Assembly (NCBI RefSeq): GCF_000495915.1
Contig: NZ_AOFQ01000018.1
Coordinates: 1-64,000 of the forward strand
Length of the DNA stretch: 64,000 nt
Direction of reading: 5' to 3'
From: Stutzerimonas chloritidismutans AW-1
GTDB lineage: Bacteria; Pseudomonadota; Gammaproteobacteria; Pseudomonadales; Pseudomonadaceae
Shown here: positions 37,101-44,200 of the stretch, piece by piece
Layout: each line of letters begins with the position of its first letter
How positions within the stretch are numbered: position 1 is the stretch's first letter
The notes under the pieces: generated by a model
What the model was told of the DNA's origin: nothing
The model's database searches: none
What the model saw: the letters and a program-made list of their open reading frames with translations, nothing else
Position numbers and translations under genes: made by a program

Positions 37101-37602
37101 TCGAGGCGGCGATGAAGGCATGCTCGCTCTGGTGCGGCAGCGTCGAGGACTTGCAGCCGTGGTCGTCGCCGGCCAGCAGCAGCACGCCGCCATTGGGCGA
37201 GACACCGGCGGCGTTGCCGTGCTTGAAGACGTCGCCGGCGCGGTCGACGCCCGGGCCCTTGCCGTACCACATGGCGAACACGCCGTCGTACTTGGCTCCG
37301 GGGAACAGGTTGGCCTGCTGGCTGCCCCACACGGCGGTGGCGGCCAGTTCCTCGTTGACACCCGGCTGGAAGTGGATGGCGTGCTGCTTGAGGTAGTCGC
37401 GGGCTTCCCAGAGGCTCTTGTCCAGCCCGCCGAGGGGCGAGCCGCGATAGCCGGAGATGAAGCCACCGGTATTCAAACCACGGGCCTGATCACGCTGATG
37501 CTGCAGCATCGGCAAGCGGGTCAGCGCCTGGGTGCCGGTGAGGTAAAGATGACCGGTAGCAAGCCGGTACTTGTCGTCCAGACGGATCTCGGCCAGAGAC
37601 AT
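34132..37602 (-). CDS. indolepyruvate ferredoxin oxidoreductase, IorA-IorB fusion
   Basis: A 1,156-residue fused 2-oxoacid:ferredoxin oxidoreductase. The N-terminal half is IorA-like with a thiamine-diphosphate region (GIGCHYMVQWMDRRTETF...GGEGVNW). A ferredoxin-like segment near residue 640 has EGCGDCGEKSNC and CNKDFSCVEGFCPS. The C-terminal part is the gamma-type IorB domain starting LIPGVGGSGVTTLGALLG. It oxidatively decarboxylates arylpyruvates or branched 2-oxo acids to acyl-CoA, reducing ferredoxin. GGAG and a CA motif precede the ATG. It is divergent from an Lrp-type gene, its probable regulator. Confidence 0.93.
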   Translation of the reverse strand: MSLAEIRLDDKYRLATGHLYLTGTQALTRLPMLQHQRDQARGLNTGGFISGYRGSPLGGLDKSLWEARDYLKQHAIHFQPGVNEELAATAVWGSQQANLFPGAKYDGVFAMWYGKGPGVDRAGDVFKHGNAAGVSPNGGVLLLAGDDHGCKSSTLPHQSEHAFIAASIPVLNPANVQEILDYGIIGWELSRYSGCWVALKTIAENVDSSAVVEVDPLRVQTRIPEDFQLPEDGVHIRWPDPPLVQEKRLNLYKIYAARAFALANNLNRVMLDSPNPRLGIITTGKSYLDVRQALDDLGLDEALCAQVGLRVLKVGMSWPLEPVSVHEFAQGLDEILVVEEKRSILEDQLTGQLYNWPVSKRPRVVGEFDEHGASLLPNLAELTPAMIARVIAKRLAPIYTSDTIQARLAFLAAKEKALAARSYSTVRTPHYCSGCPHNTSTKVPEGSRASAGIGCHYMVQWMDRRTETFTQMGGEGVNWIGQAPFTDTPHMFQNLGDGTYFHSGSLAVRAAVAAGVNITFKILYNDAVAMTGGQPIDGELRVDQLSRQIFHEGVKRIALVSDEPDKYPTRDTFAPITSFHHRRELDAVQRELREFKGVSVIIYDQTCATEKRRRRKRGKLEDPAKRAFINPAVCEGCGDCGEKSNCLAVLPLETELGRKREIDQNACNKDFSCVEGFCPSFVTVHGGGLRKPEAVAGGIEAATLPEPQHPTLDRPWNVLIPGVGGSGVTTLGALLGMAAHLEGKGCTVLDQAGLAQKFGPVTTHVRIAAKQSDIYAVRIAAGEADLLLGCDLIVAAGDESLTRLNEQISNAVVNSHESATAEFTRNPDAQVPGAAMRQAISDAVGADKTHFVDATRLATRLLGDSIATNLFLLGFAYQQGLLPISAEAIEKAIELNGVAAKLNLQAFRWGRRAVLEREAVEQLARPAEIPEPICKTLEEIVEWRVDFLTRYQNAGLARRYRQLVERVREADSADDLALSKAVARYYFKLLAYKDEYEVARLYSEPEFRQQLEAQFEGDYRLQFHLAPAWLAKRDPVTGEPRKRELGPWVLNLFGVLAKFRFLRGTPLDPFGYGHDRRVERQLITEYEKTVDELLAQLKPTNYRTAVAIAALPEQIRGYGPVKERSIAKAHQQEKLLREQLAKGDEVQSVRLFQPAA

Positions 37603-37615
37603 GGGGCGCTCCTAA

Positions 37616-37627
37616 TTTGTTGTTATC
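37616..37627 (-). promoter_or_regulatory. CA motif (Hfq/Crc site) in the ior leader
   Basis: The mRNA reads GATAACAACAAATTAGGAGC, an AACAACAAA tract three bases from the AGGAG ribosome site. Confidence 0.7.
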
Positions 37628-37817
37628 GGAGTCAGGGCAGCGTTGTTCGCTACCCGCCTGACGCAGTCATGGAGAAACCGCACGGTTGTTTCTCCACGCC
37701 GGCAATCGGCAGGGGATCACCCTACCGTCGCGTGTCGATTAACAGTCTGGCCGTGACGAAGAGAGATTTTCTTTCTACTTTTGCGGTAGAACAGCGCTTC
37801 TATGCATGACCCATTCG

Positions 37818-37831
37818 CTAACAACAAGAAA
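37818..37831 (+). promoter_or_regulatory. CA motif (Hfq/Crc site) in the Lrp-type leader
   Basis: CTAACAACAAGAAAACAGGC lies just before the ATG at 37844. It is inside the longest possible open frame, which argues that translation begins at 37844 and not at the upstream ATG at 37802. Confidence 0.65.
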
Positions 37832-37843
37832 ACAGGCACGACC

Positions 37844-38314
37844 ATGCAGACTTCGCCACTGAGCAGCATCGATCGCAAGATCCTCCTGCTGCTGCAACAC
37901 AACGCCGACCTCTCCGCCGCGGAAATCGCCGAGAAGGTCGAGCTGTCACAATCGCCCTGCTGGCGACGCATCCATCGCATGCAGGAGGAAGGGCTGATCG
38001 AGCGCAAGGTCGCCCTGCTCAATCCGAAGAAACTCGGGCTGAACATGACGGTGTTCGTCAACATCAAGCTCTCGGCCCACGGTCGCAGCAACCTCGACGA
38101 GTTCGAGCGGGCGGTGGTGGGTTACCCCGAGGTGTTGGAGTGCCACACCATGGCCGGCGAGTCGGACTACCTGCTCAAGGTGGTGGCGCGCGATATCGAC
38201 AGTTACGAACGCTTCCTGCGTGACCAGCTCCTGCAGCGCCCCCACGTGCAGGAGGCGCACTCGCATATCGCCATGAGCGAGGTGAAGCGGACCACGGAGT
38301 TGCCGCTGGATTGA
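37844..38314 (+). CDS. Lrp/AsnC-family transcriptional regulator
   Basis: A 156-residue Lrp-type regulator. The N-terminal HTH is SSIDRKILLLLQHNADLSAA then EIAEKVELSQSPCWRRIHRM. The C-terminal RAM domain (ECHTMAGESDYLLKVVARDI) binds amino acids. I start at the ATG after the CA motif and CAGG site. It is divergent from the ior gene by about 240 bases, so control of ior and of the neighbouring dehydrogenase and transporter by amino-acid level is likely. Confidence 0.9.
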   Translation: MQTSPLSSIDRKILLLLQHNADLSAAEIAEKVELSQSPCWRRIHRMQEEGLIERKVALLNPKKLGLNMTVFVNIKLSAHGRSNLDEFERAVVGYPEVLECHTMAGESDYLLKVVARDIDSYERFLRDQLLQRPHVQEAHSHIAMSEVKRTTELPLD

Positions 38315-38337
38315 GCCTTCAGACCGGGTTCGCAGCA

Positions 38338-38530
38338 GGCGGTGGATAAGGCGGAGCCGTTATCCACCCTACGGGCGAAGCAGCCGCCACGAGGGAATGA
38401 AAGCGTAAGGTGGAAAACGGCCAGAGCCTTTTCCACGCGTCCACCAAGATCGCCTCCGACACCGTCGCAAACATCCGCATGCGTCGGGCCTGGTTACGGT
38501 GAATAAGACTTCGCCGTTATCCACCGTACG
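38338..38530. repeat. cluster of three GGTGGA/TCCACC hairpin repeats
   Basis: Three members of the window-wide family occur here: GCGGTGGATAAGGCGGAGCC..TTATCCACCCTAC, GTAAGGTGGAAAACGG..CCTTTTCCACGC and GGTGAATAAGACTTCGCCG..TTATCCACCGTACG. All lie in the gap between the Lrp-type gene and the DUF192 gene, which converge. Confidence 0.75.
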
Positions 38531-38552
38531 CACCGACGCACCGCTTGCACTC

Positions 38553-38966
38553 CTACTCCTCCGGTATCCCTTCCAGCAGCGCGTCCCGTCCGATCTCCCG
38601 CTCGGCGAACCAGCCCTGATCCATCTCCAGCGCGTAACGTGCCGGCCGCTTCGAACAACGAATCTGGGTATTGAACGGCTCCAGATCGATCACATCGACC
38701 AGAAGCCCGTCCTCATCGAAGAACGCCGCGGACAAGGGCAGCGGTGTGTCCTTCATCCACAGGCAGTGCCGGCGCACTTCATCAAAGCGGAACAGCATGC
38801 CGCTGTCGGCGGCCAGTTCGCTGCGCCCCATCAGCCCGCGTTCGCGCTGGGCGACGGTCTGCGCGTATTCGGCGTGCAGCTCGTAGCCCTGAAGGCGCAG
38901 CCGCAGCGGCTCTTGCGCCTGAGCGGAGCCCACAAGCAGCAGGGACAGTAAAAGCGCAACACGCAT
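38553..38966 (-). CDS. DUF192 family exported protein
   Basis: A 137-residue protein with a signal peptide (MRVALLLSLLLVGSAQAQE). The DUF192 core contains AQRERGLMGRSELAADSGML, HCLWMKDTPLPLSAAFFD and YALEMDQGWF. The family is a small beta barrel of unknown role found in bacteria and archaea. GAGGAGG precedes the ATG. It converges with the Lrp-type gene and is divergent from atoE. Confidence 0.88.
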   Translation of the reverse strand: MRVALLLSLLLVGSAQAQEPLRLRLQGYELHAEYAQTVAQRERGLMGRSELAADSGMLFRFDEVRRHCLWMKDTPLPLSAAFFDEDGLLVDVIDLEPFNTQIRCSKRPARYALEMDQGWFAEREIGRDALLEGIPEE

Positions 38967-39049
38967 CGACCAACCTCCTCAAGCGCAGCGGGAACAGCCG
39001 GCCGCCGCCGCACTCATAAGCGAAGCGCCGCACCTGCGCGGCGACATAA

Positions 39050-39059
39050 CGACAACAAG
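39050..39059 (+). promoter_or_regulatory. CA motif (Hfq/Crc site) in the atoE leader
   Basis: ACGACAACAAGGGAGAACCC places an ACAACAA tract directly before the GGGAG ribosome site of atoE. Confidence 0.6.
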
Positions 39060-39072
39060 GGAGAACCCCATC

Positions 39073-40413
39073 GTGCTCAACAGAATAACCGCGGCCAGCG
39101 TCTACCTGGTGCAACGCTTCCTGCCCTCGCCCTTCGTCTTCGCCATCCTGCTCACGCTGATCGTGCTGATCGCCGCCATGCTCAGCACCGGTCAGGGCCT
39201 GACGGCCATGGCCCAGCACTGGGGCAACGGCTTCTGGAACCTGCTGGCCTTCACCATGCAGATGTCGCTGATCCTGGTCACCGGCCATGCCCTGGCACGG
39301 GCGCCGGCGATCAACCGACTGCTCGACCGCATGGCCCGCATCCCGCAGTCGCCGGGGCAGGCGATCATTCTCGTGACGCTGGTGGCGTTGGCCGGTTCCT
39401 GGATCAACTGGGGTTTCGGTTTGGTCATTGGAGCAGTCTTCGCCCGCGCGCTGGCACGCCAGGTGCGCGGCGTCGACTATCCGCTGCTGGTGGCCTCGGC
39501 CTACTCCGGCTTCCTGATCTGGCACGGCGGCTTTTCCGGCTCGATTCCGCTGTCGCTGGCCAGCGGCGGGGCCGATCTGGAGAAGATGACCGGCGGTGCA
39601 CTGACCGAGGCCATCGGCGTTGGCCAGACGCTGTTCGCCTCCTACAACCTGATCATCATCGCCGTGCTGGTGGTCGGCCTGCCGCTGCTGAACTGGGCCA
39701 TGCAGCCGAAGACGCCGAAAGTGGTCGACCCGGCGCTGCTGGAGGAACCCCAGCCAAGCGACATCCCGCGGGAGACCGCTACCCAGCGCCTGGACGACAG
39801 CCGCACCCTCGGCCTGATCATGGTCGCGCTGGCGGTGCTGTTCTTCTACCGGCACTTCAGCGAGAACGGCCTGGCGTTGAGCCTGAACATCGTGATCTCG
39901 ATCTTTCTCTTCACCGGCCTGCTGATGCATGGCACGCCGGAGCGCTACATGCGCGCCATCGAGGAGAGCATTCGCGGCATCGCCGGCATCGTCGTGCAGT
40001 TCCCTTTCTACGCCGGGATCATGGGGATGATGGTCGGCGCCAATGCGGCCGGCGTATCGCTCGGCCGACAGGTCACTGACACCTTCGTAACCTGGTCGAC
40101 GACCGAGAGCTTCCCGGTGCTGGCCTTTCTCAGCGCCGGGCTGGTCAACGTCTTCGTGCCCTCCGGTGGCGGCCAGTGGGCAGTGCAGGGGCCGATCATG
40201 CTGCCGGCTGGCGCGGCGCTGGGCGTGGCGCCGGAAGTCACGGCCATGGCGATCGCCTGGGGCGATGCCTGGACCAACATGATCCAGCCGTTCTGGGCGC
40301 TGCCGCTGCTGGGCATCGCCGGGCTCGGTGCCCGCGACATCATGGGCTATTGCCTGCTCTGCCTGGTGTTCTCCGGCGTGGTGATCGCCGGCGGGCTCTA
40401 TTTCCTGACCTGA
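39073..40413 (+). CDS. atoE: AtoE-type short-chain fatty acid transporter
   Basis: A 446-residue inner-membrane transporter of the short-chain fatty acid (AtoE) family, importing acetoacetate, butyrate or similar acids. About a dozen hydrophobic segments are visible. Typical motifs are GSWINWGFGLVIGAVFAR, SGFLIWHGGFSGSIPLS, VNVFVPSGGGQWAVQGP and AWGDAWTNMIQPFWALP. The start is GTG with GGGAG upstream. It precedes the gntP-type and bdhA genes, as in the hydroxybutyrate cluster of P. aeruginosa (PA2002-PA2004). Confidence 0.92.
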   Translation: MLNRITAASVYLVQRFLPSPFVFAILLTLIVLIAAMLSTGQGLTAMAQHWGNGFWNLLAFTMQMSLILVTGHALARAPAINRLLDRMARIPQSPGQAIILVTLVALAGSWINWGFGLVIGAVFARALARQVRGVDYPLLVASAYSGFLIWHGGFSGSIPLSLASGGADLEKMTGGALTEAIGVGQTLFASYNLIIIAVLVVGLPLLNWAMQPKTPKVVDPALLEEPQPSDIPRETATQRLDDSRTLGLIMVALAVLFFYRHFSENGLALSLNIVISIFLFTGLLMHGTPERYMRAIEESIRGIAGIVVQFPFYAGIMGMMVGANAAGVSLGRQVTDTFVTWSTTESFPVLAFLSAGLVNVFVPSGGGQWAVQGPIMLPAGAALGVAPEVTAMAIAWGDAWTNMIQPFWALPLLGIAGLGARDIMGYCLLCLVFSGVVIAGGLYFLT

Positions 40414-40419
40414 GGCCGG

Positions 40420-40503
40420 AGCATTCCGGACGGCAACGCTGTCCGGAATGCTGGACCGCACTGTCCAGGATGCAAGACACAAGCGCCGTCCAACGATCTG
40501 GAC
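40420..40503. promoter_or_regulatory. three dyads, likely activator (UAS) sites for the sigma54 promoter
   Basis: AGCATTCCGGAC-N9-GTCCGGAATGCT (40420-40452) is a perfect 12-bp inverted repeat. It is followed by TGGAC-N6-GTCCA (40452-40467) and GTCCA-N6-TGGAC (40488-40503). They lie roughly 65-150 bases before the expected start site, the usual range for a sigma54 activator. In P. aeruginosa the homologous operon is controlled by RpoN with HbcR. The first dyad lacks a T tail, so it is less likely to be just the atoE terminator. Confidence 0.65.
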
Positions 40504-40543
40504 ACTCAAGATAAAGACCATGCAAATCAGCGAGTTGCGTATC

Positions 40544-40559
40544 TGGCACGGAACTCGCT
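40544..40559 (+). promoter_or_regulatory. sigma54 promoter of gntP-bdhA
   Basis: TGGCACGGAACTCGCT has the invariant GG (40545-40546) and GC (40557-40558) separated by exactly ten bases, against the consensus TGGCACG-N4-TTGCW. The predicted start site is about 12 bases after the GC, near 40570, giving a leader of about 115 bases before the ATG. Confidence 0.82.
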
Positions 40560-40588
40560 AAATCACCGTGCGGCCTGTCCGCAGCCGA

Positions 40589-40602
40589 AACAAGAAAAAC
40601 AA
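40589..40602 (+). promoter_or_regulatory. CA motif (Hfq/Crc site) in the gntP leader
   Basis: GAAACAAGAAAAACAAGCGC lies about 20 bases after the predicted transcription start and 80 bases before the ATG. It closely resembles the motif before bdhA. Confidence 0.6.
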
Positions 40603-40683
40603 GCGCCTGCCGTGCAGCAGCGAGTCCCCGAATGCCCTCGGCAGCGTTCGGTCGTGCCGCACGGGGCCAGGAGATCGTCCCCG

Positions 40684-42075
40684 ATGAGCGTCGTCATCGC
40701 CCTTGCTGCATTGGCCCTGCTGATGCTCGCCGCCTACCGCGGCTACAGTGTCATCCTGTTTGCTCCCATCGCCGCCATGGGTGCGGTGCTGCTCACCGAC
40801 CCGCCCGCCGTGGCGCCGTCGTTCACCGGCATCTTCATGGAGAAGATGGTCGGCTTCATCAAGCTCTATTTCCCGGTATTCCTGCTCGGTGCGGTGTTCG
40901 GCAAGCTGATCGAAATGTCCGGCTTCTCGCGCTCCATCGTCGCCGCGGCGATCCGCCTGCTCGGCACCAGCCAGGCGATGCTGGTGATCGTGCTGGTCTG
41001 CGCACTGCTGACCTACGGCGGCGTGTCGCTGTTCGTCGTGGTGTTTGCCGTGTACCCGTTCGCCGCAGAGATGTTCCGCCAGAGCAACATGCCCAAGCGG
41101 CTGATCCCGGCGACCATCGCCCTCGGCGCATTCACCTTCACAATGACTGCCATTCCCGGCACGCCGCAGATCCAGAACATCATCCCCACCACCTTCTTCA
41201 ATACCAACACCTGGGCGGCGCCCTGGCTCGGCCTGATCGGCACCCTCTTCGTATTCGGCCTGGGCATGCTCTATCTCAAGTGGCAGCTCGGCAAGGCCAT
41301 GGCCGCCGGCGAAGGCTATGGCACCAACCTGCGCAATGAACCGGAGACGCCGGCCGACATCGCCCTGCCCAACCCCTGGCTGGCGCTGTCGCCGCTGCTT
41401 CTGGTGCTGGTCGCCAATCTCTTGTTCACCCGCTGGATTCCCGAGTTCTACGGCGCCAGCCACACGCTGCAGCTGCCCGGCATGAGCGCTCCGCTGGTCA
41501 CCGAGGTCGGCAAGCTCACCGCGATCTGGGCGGTGGAGGCCGCGCTGCTGCTGGGCATCGCCCTGGTACTGGCGACCAGCTTCGGCACCCTGCGCGGCAA
41601 GCTCGCCGAGGGCAGCCGCACGGCGGTCGGTGGTTCGCTGCTGGCGGCGATGAACACCGCGTCGGAATTCGGCTTCGGCGCGGTGATCGCCTCGCTGCCG
41701 GGCTTCATCGTGGTGGCCGATGCGCTGTCGGCGATTCCCAATCCGCTGATCAACGAAGCCATCACCGTCAACCTGCTGGCCGGCATTACCGGCTCGGCCT
41801 CCGGCGGCATGAGCATTGCGCTGGCCGCGATGGCCGACAATTTCGTCGCCGCCGCCAACGCCGCACAGATACCGCTGGAAGTGCTGCACCGGGTTGCCTC
41901 GATGGCCTCCGGCGGCCTCGACACCCTGCCGCACAACGGCGCGGTGATCACGTTGCTGGCAGTCACCGGACTGACCCACCGCGAATCCTACAAGGACATC
42001 TTCGCCATCACCCTGATCGCCACCGCCGCGGCCTTCTTCGTGATCGGCGTGTACTACGCTACCGGCATCGTCTGA
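40684..42075 (+). CDS. GntP-family permease, probably for hydroxybutyrate
   Basis: A 463-residue membrane transporter of the gluconate/GntP superfamily. Typical segments are GAVFGKLIEMSGFSRSIVAA, YGGVSLFVVVFAVYPFAAEM, TAIPGTPQIQNIIPTTFF and the late ASGGLDTLPHNGAVITLLAV. The start is the ATG after AGGAG; an upstream GTG at 40612 has no ribosome site. Its place between a sigma54 promoter and bdhA, and P. aeruginosa PA2004 as the analogue, point to 3-hydroxybutyrate as substrate. Confidence 0.9.
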   Translation: MSVVIALAALALLMLAAYRGYSVILFAPIAAMGAVLLTDPPAVAPSFTGIFMEKMVGFIKLYFPVFLLGAVFGKLIEMSGFSRSIVAAAIRLLGTSQAMLVIVLVCALLTYGGVSLFVVVFAVYPFAAEMFRQSNMPKRLIPATIALGAFTFTMTAIPGTPQIQNIIPTTFFNTNTWAAPWLGLIGTLFVFGLGMLYLKWQLGKAMAAGEGYGTNLRNEPETPADIALPNPWLALSPLLLVLVANLLFTRWIPEFYGASHTLQLPGMSAPLVTEVGKLTAIWAVEAALLLGIALVLATSFGTLRGKLAEGSRTAVGGSLLAAMNTASEFGFGAVIASLPGFIVVADALSAIPNPLINEAITVNLLAGITGSASGGMSIALAAMADNFVAAANAAQIPLEVLHRVASMASGGLDTLPHNGAVITLLAVTGLTHRESYKDIFAITLIATAAAFFVIGVYYATGIV

Positions 42076-42129
42076 TCGCGGCGCTTCGCCGATATCGGCG
42101 AGCACCACGACATCTGCGATTGCCTTCCG

Positions 42130-42146
42130 ACAACAAGAAAAACAAA
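42130..42146 (+). promoter_or_regulatory. CA motif (Hfq/Crc site) before bdhA
   Basis: CGACAACAAGAAAAACAAAG is the longest A-rich tract of the series, 40 bases before the bdhA start. It shares the ACAAGAAAAACAA core with the motif in the gntP leader. Confidence 0.65.
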
Positions 42147-42185
42147 GGCGCCGCCCCGTGCGGTCGCCACCAAGCGGGAGAAACC

Positions 42186-42956
42186 ATGAACCTCACAGGC
42201 AAGACCGCACTGGTCACCGGCTCCACCAGCGGCATCGGGCTGGGCATTGCGCTGAAGCTGGCCGAGGCCGGCGCCGATCTGATCCTCAACGGCTTCGGCG
42301 ATGCCTCGGCAGCGCTGGCGGAGGTCGGCAGACACGGCCGCAAGGTCGGGCACCACGGGGCGGACGTGTCCGATCCGGCACAGATCGCCGAGCTGTTCGC
42401 CTATGCCGAGCGCGACTTCGGCGGCGTCGACATTCTGGTCAACAACGCCGGCATCCAGCATGTCGCGCCGGTGGAGCAGTTTCCGGTGGAGCGCTGGGAC
42501 GCCATCATCGCCATCAACCTGTCCTCGGCGTTCCACACCACACGCCTGGCCCTGCCCGGCATGCGCGAGCGCAACTGGGGACGGATCATCAACGTCGCCT
42601 CGGTGCACGGGCTGGTGGGCTCCGAGCAGAAGGCCGCCTACGTCGCCGCCAAGCACGGCCTGGTCGGGCTGACCAAGGTCGTCGCGCTGGAAACCGCCAC
42701 CACGCCGATCACCTGCAATGCCATCTGCCCCGGTTGGGTGCTGACCCCGCTGGTGCAACAACAGATCGACGAGCGCGCGCGGGAAAGTGGTGACGAACAG
42801 CGCGCCCGCCACGATCTGCTCGCCGAAAAGCAGCCCTCGCTGGACTTCGTCACCCCCGCACAGCTGGGTGCCATGGCGCTGTTCCTGTGCAGCGAAGCCG
42901 GTGACCAGGTACGCGGCGCGGCATGGAACATGGACGGCGGCTGGGCAGCGCGCTGA
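42186..42956 (+). CDS. bdhA: 3-hydroxybutyrate dehydrogenase
   Basis: A 256-residue short-chain dehydrogenase oxidising 3-hydroxybutyrate to acetoacetate with NAD. The cofactor motif is TGSTSGIGLGIA, the NNAG strand is present, and the Ser-Tyr-Lys triad lies in NVASVHGLVGSEQKAAYVAA then K. The bdh-type segment SSAFHTTRLALPGMRERNWG also fits. I start at the ATG after GGGAG, not at the upstream ATG. It follows gntP by about 110 bases in the same operon. Confidence 0.92.
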   Translation: MNLTGKTALVTGSTSGIGLGIALKLAEAGADLILNGFGDASAALAEVGRHGRKVGHHGADVSDPAQIAELFAYAERDFGGVDILVNNAGIQHVAPVEQFPVERWDAIIAINLSSAFHTTRLALPGMRERNWGRIINVASVHGLVGSEQKAAYVAAKHGLVGLTKVVALETATTPITCNAICPGWVLTPLVQQQIDERARESGDEQRARHDLLAEKQPSLDFVTPAQLGAMALFLCSEAGDQVRGAAWNMDGGWAAR

Positions 42957-43093
42957 CGACGACTGGCCACCCCCGGCGAACGGCTGCGCATCGCAGGCTG
43001 TCTGTATCCCATTCAGGCGGACTGCCGCGCCGAGATCGCCAGAGGTTCAGGTCGGCAGCGCCGGACAGCCAAAAAACCGTTTCGGGAGTGCCG

Positions 43094-43990
43094 ATGCAAA
43101 GCCAGCTGCTGTATTTCGATGACGAGCGCGCCGCCGCCCTGCGGCTGGCCGAAGCCTCTGGGCTGGCCGCCGCGGCAGTCGAGCGCCACCGCTTTCCCGA
43201 TGACGAACTGCGCCTGCGTCTGCCACTGGGCGAAGGCGAGGCCATCGCCGAGCAGCTGGTGATCTACCGCGGCCTCGGCCATCCCAACGAGAAGCTGGTC
43301 GAGCTGCTGCTGATCGCCGGCGAGGCGCGCCGACTGGGCGCCAGGCGACTGATCCTGGTCACACCTTATCTGGCCTACATGCGTCAGGACATCGCCTTCA
43401 ACCCGGGCGAGGTGGTCAGCCAGCGGGTCATCGGCCAGCTGCTGGCCGGGCAGTTCGACGGGCTGATCACCGTCGACCCGCACCTGCACCGCGTCGCTAC
43501 GCTGCAGGAAGCCGTGCCGCTGGAAGATGCCGTCACGCTCTGCGCGGCACCGGCGCTGGCACGGCTGATCGCCGAGCGGCATCCCGATGCCCTGCTGATC
43601 GGCCCGGATGCCGAGGCGCTGCAGTGGATCGAAGCCGCTGCCGTCGAACATGGCTTCGAACACGGCGTGTGCAACAAGGTGCGCCATGGCGATCGCCAGG
43701 TCGACATCGCCCTGCCGCCGCTGGCGTTTGCCGGGCGCCATGTGGTGCTGCTCGATGACGTCGCCAGTTCCGGTCGCACCCTCGCCAATGCCGCGGAGAA
43801 ACTGCTGGCCGCTGGCGCGGCCTCGGTAGATGTCGCCGTGACCCACGCGCTGTTCGCCGATGATGCGCTGGCGGTGATCCGCGCCGCCGGGGTCGGTCAG
43901 ATCTGGAGTACCGACTGCATCGCCCATGAAAGCAATGCGGTGAGCATGGCCCCGCAACTGGCTGAGGCGCTCAGGCCGCTGCTGCGCTGA
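43094..43990 (+). CDS. PRPP-synthetase-like protein (second, divergent type)
   Basis: A 298-residue ribose-phosphate diphosphokinase homologue, which would make PRPP from ribose 5-phosphate and ATP. The PRPP loop is VVLLDDVASSGRTL, and the flexible catalytic loop reads NKVRHGDRQVDIAL, closer to archaeal-type enzymes than to the KRR-type housekeeping Prs. LILVTPYLAYMRQDIAF and ITVDPHLHR match the ATP and metal regions. The start follows GGGAG. It is separated from bdhA by about 140 bases; no functional link is evident. Confidence 0.82.
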   Translation: MQSQLLYFDDERAAALRLAEASGLAAAAVERHRFPDDELRLRLPLGEGEAIAEQLVIYRGLGHPNEKLVELLLIAGEARRLGARRLILVTPYLAYMRQDIAFNPGEVVSQRVIGQLLAGQFDGLITVDPHLHRVATLQEAVPLEDAVTLCAAPALARLIAERHPDALLIGPDAEALQWIEAAAVEHGFEHGVCNKVRHGDRQVDIALPPLAFAGRHVVLLDDVASSGRTLANAAEKLLAAGAASVDVAVTHALFADDALAVIRAAGVGQIWSTDCIAHESNAVSMAPQLAEALRPLLR

Positions 43991-44029
43991 GGCGATAGGC
44001 AACGCGCAGCGGAGCCCAACCGCCTCGTG

Positions 44030-44140
44030 GACAAGGCGGTGCCGTTGTCCACCCTACGAGGACCCTGCACCGGCCGGCCATCTACGCTCCAACGCCACGG
44101 CCGCCGTAGGGTGGAAAACGCGCAGCTTTTCCACCGGAAC
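44030..44140. repeat. two GTAGGGTGGA-family hairpins between the prs-like and nei genes
   Basis: GTGGACAAGGCGGTGCCG..TTGTCCACCCTACGAG and CGTAGGGTGGAAAACGCGCA..GCTTTTCCACC are two more copies of the recurrent hairpin repeat, placed between convergent genes. Confidence 0.75.
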
Positions 44141-44200
44141 CCGGCGACCACCTCGGCGGCGGCGAATCAATCGCGTGGAGAAGGCTGCGCCGTTGTACAC

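Noticed and set aside
37802-37843. Upstream ATG as start of the Lrp-type regulator
   Set aside because: The extra 14 residues would be encoded by the CA motif itself, and a CAGG site precedes the ATG at 37844.
40420-40452. The 12-bp dyad as a simple Rho-independent terminator of atoE
   Set aside because: No T run on either strand, and two further dyads with the same GTCC core plus a sigma54 promoter follow, so activator sites fit better. Partial termination is not excluded.
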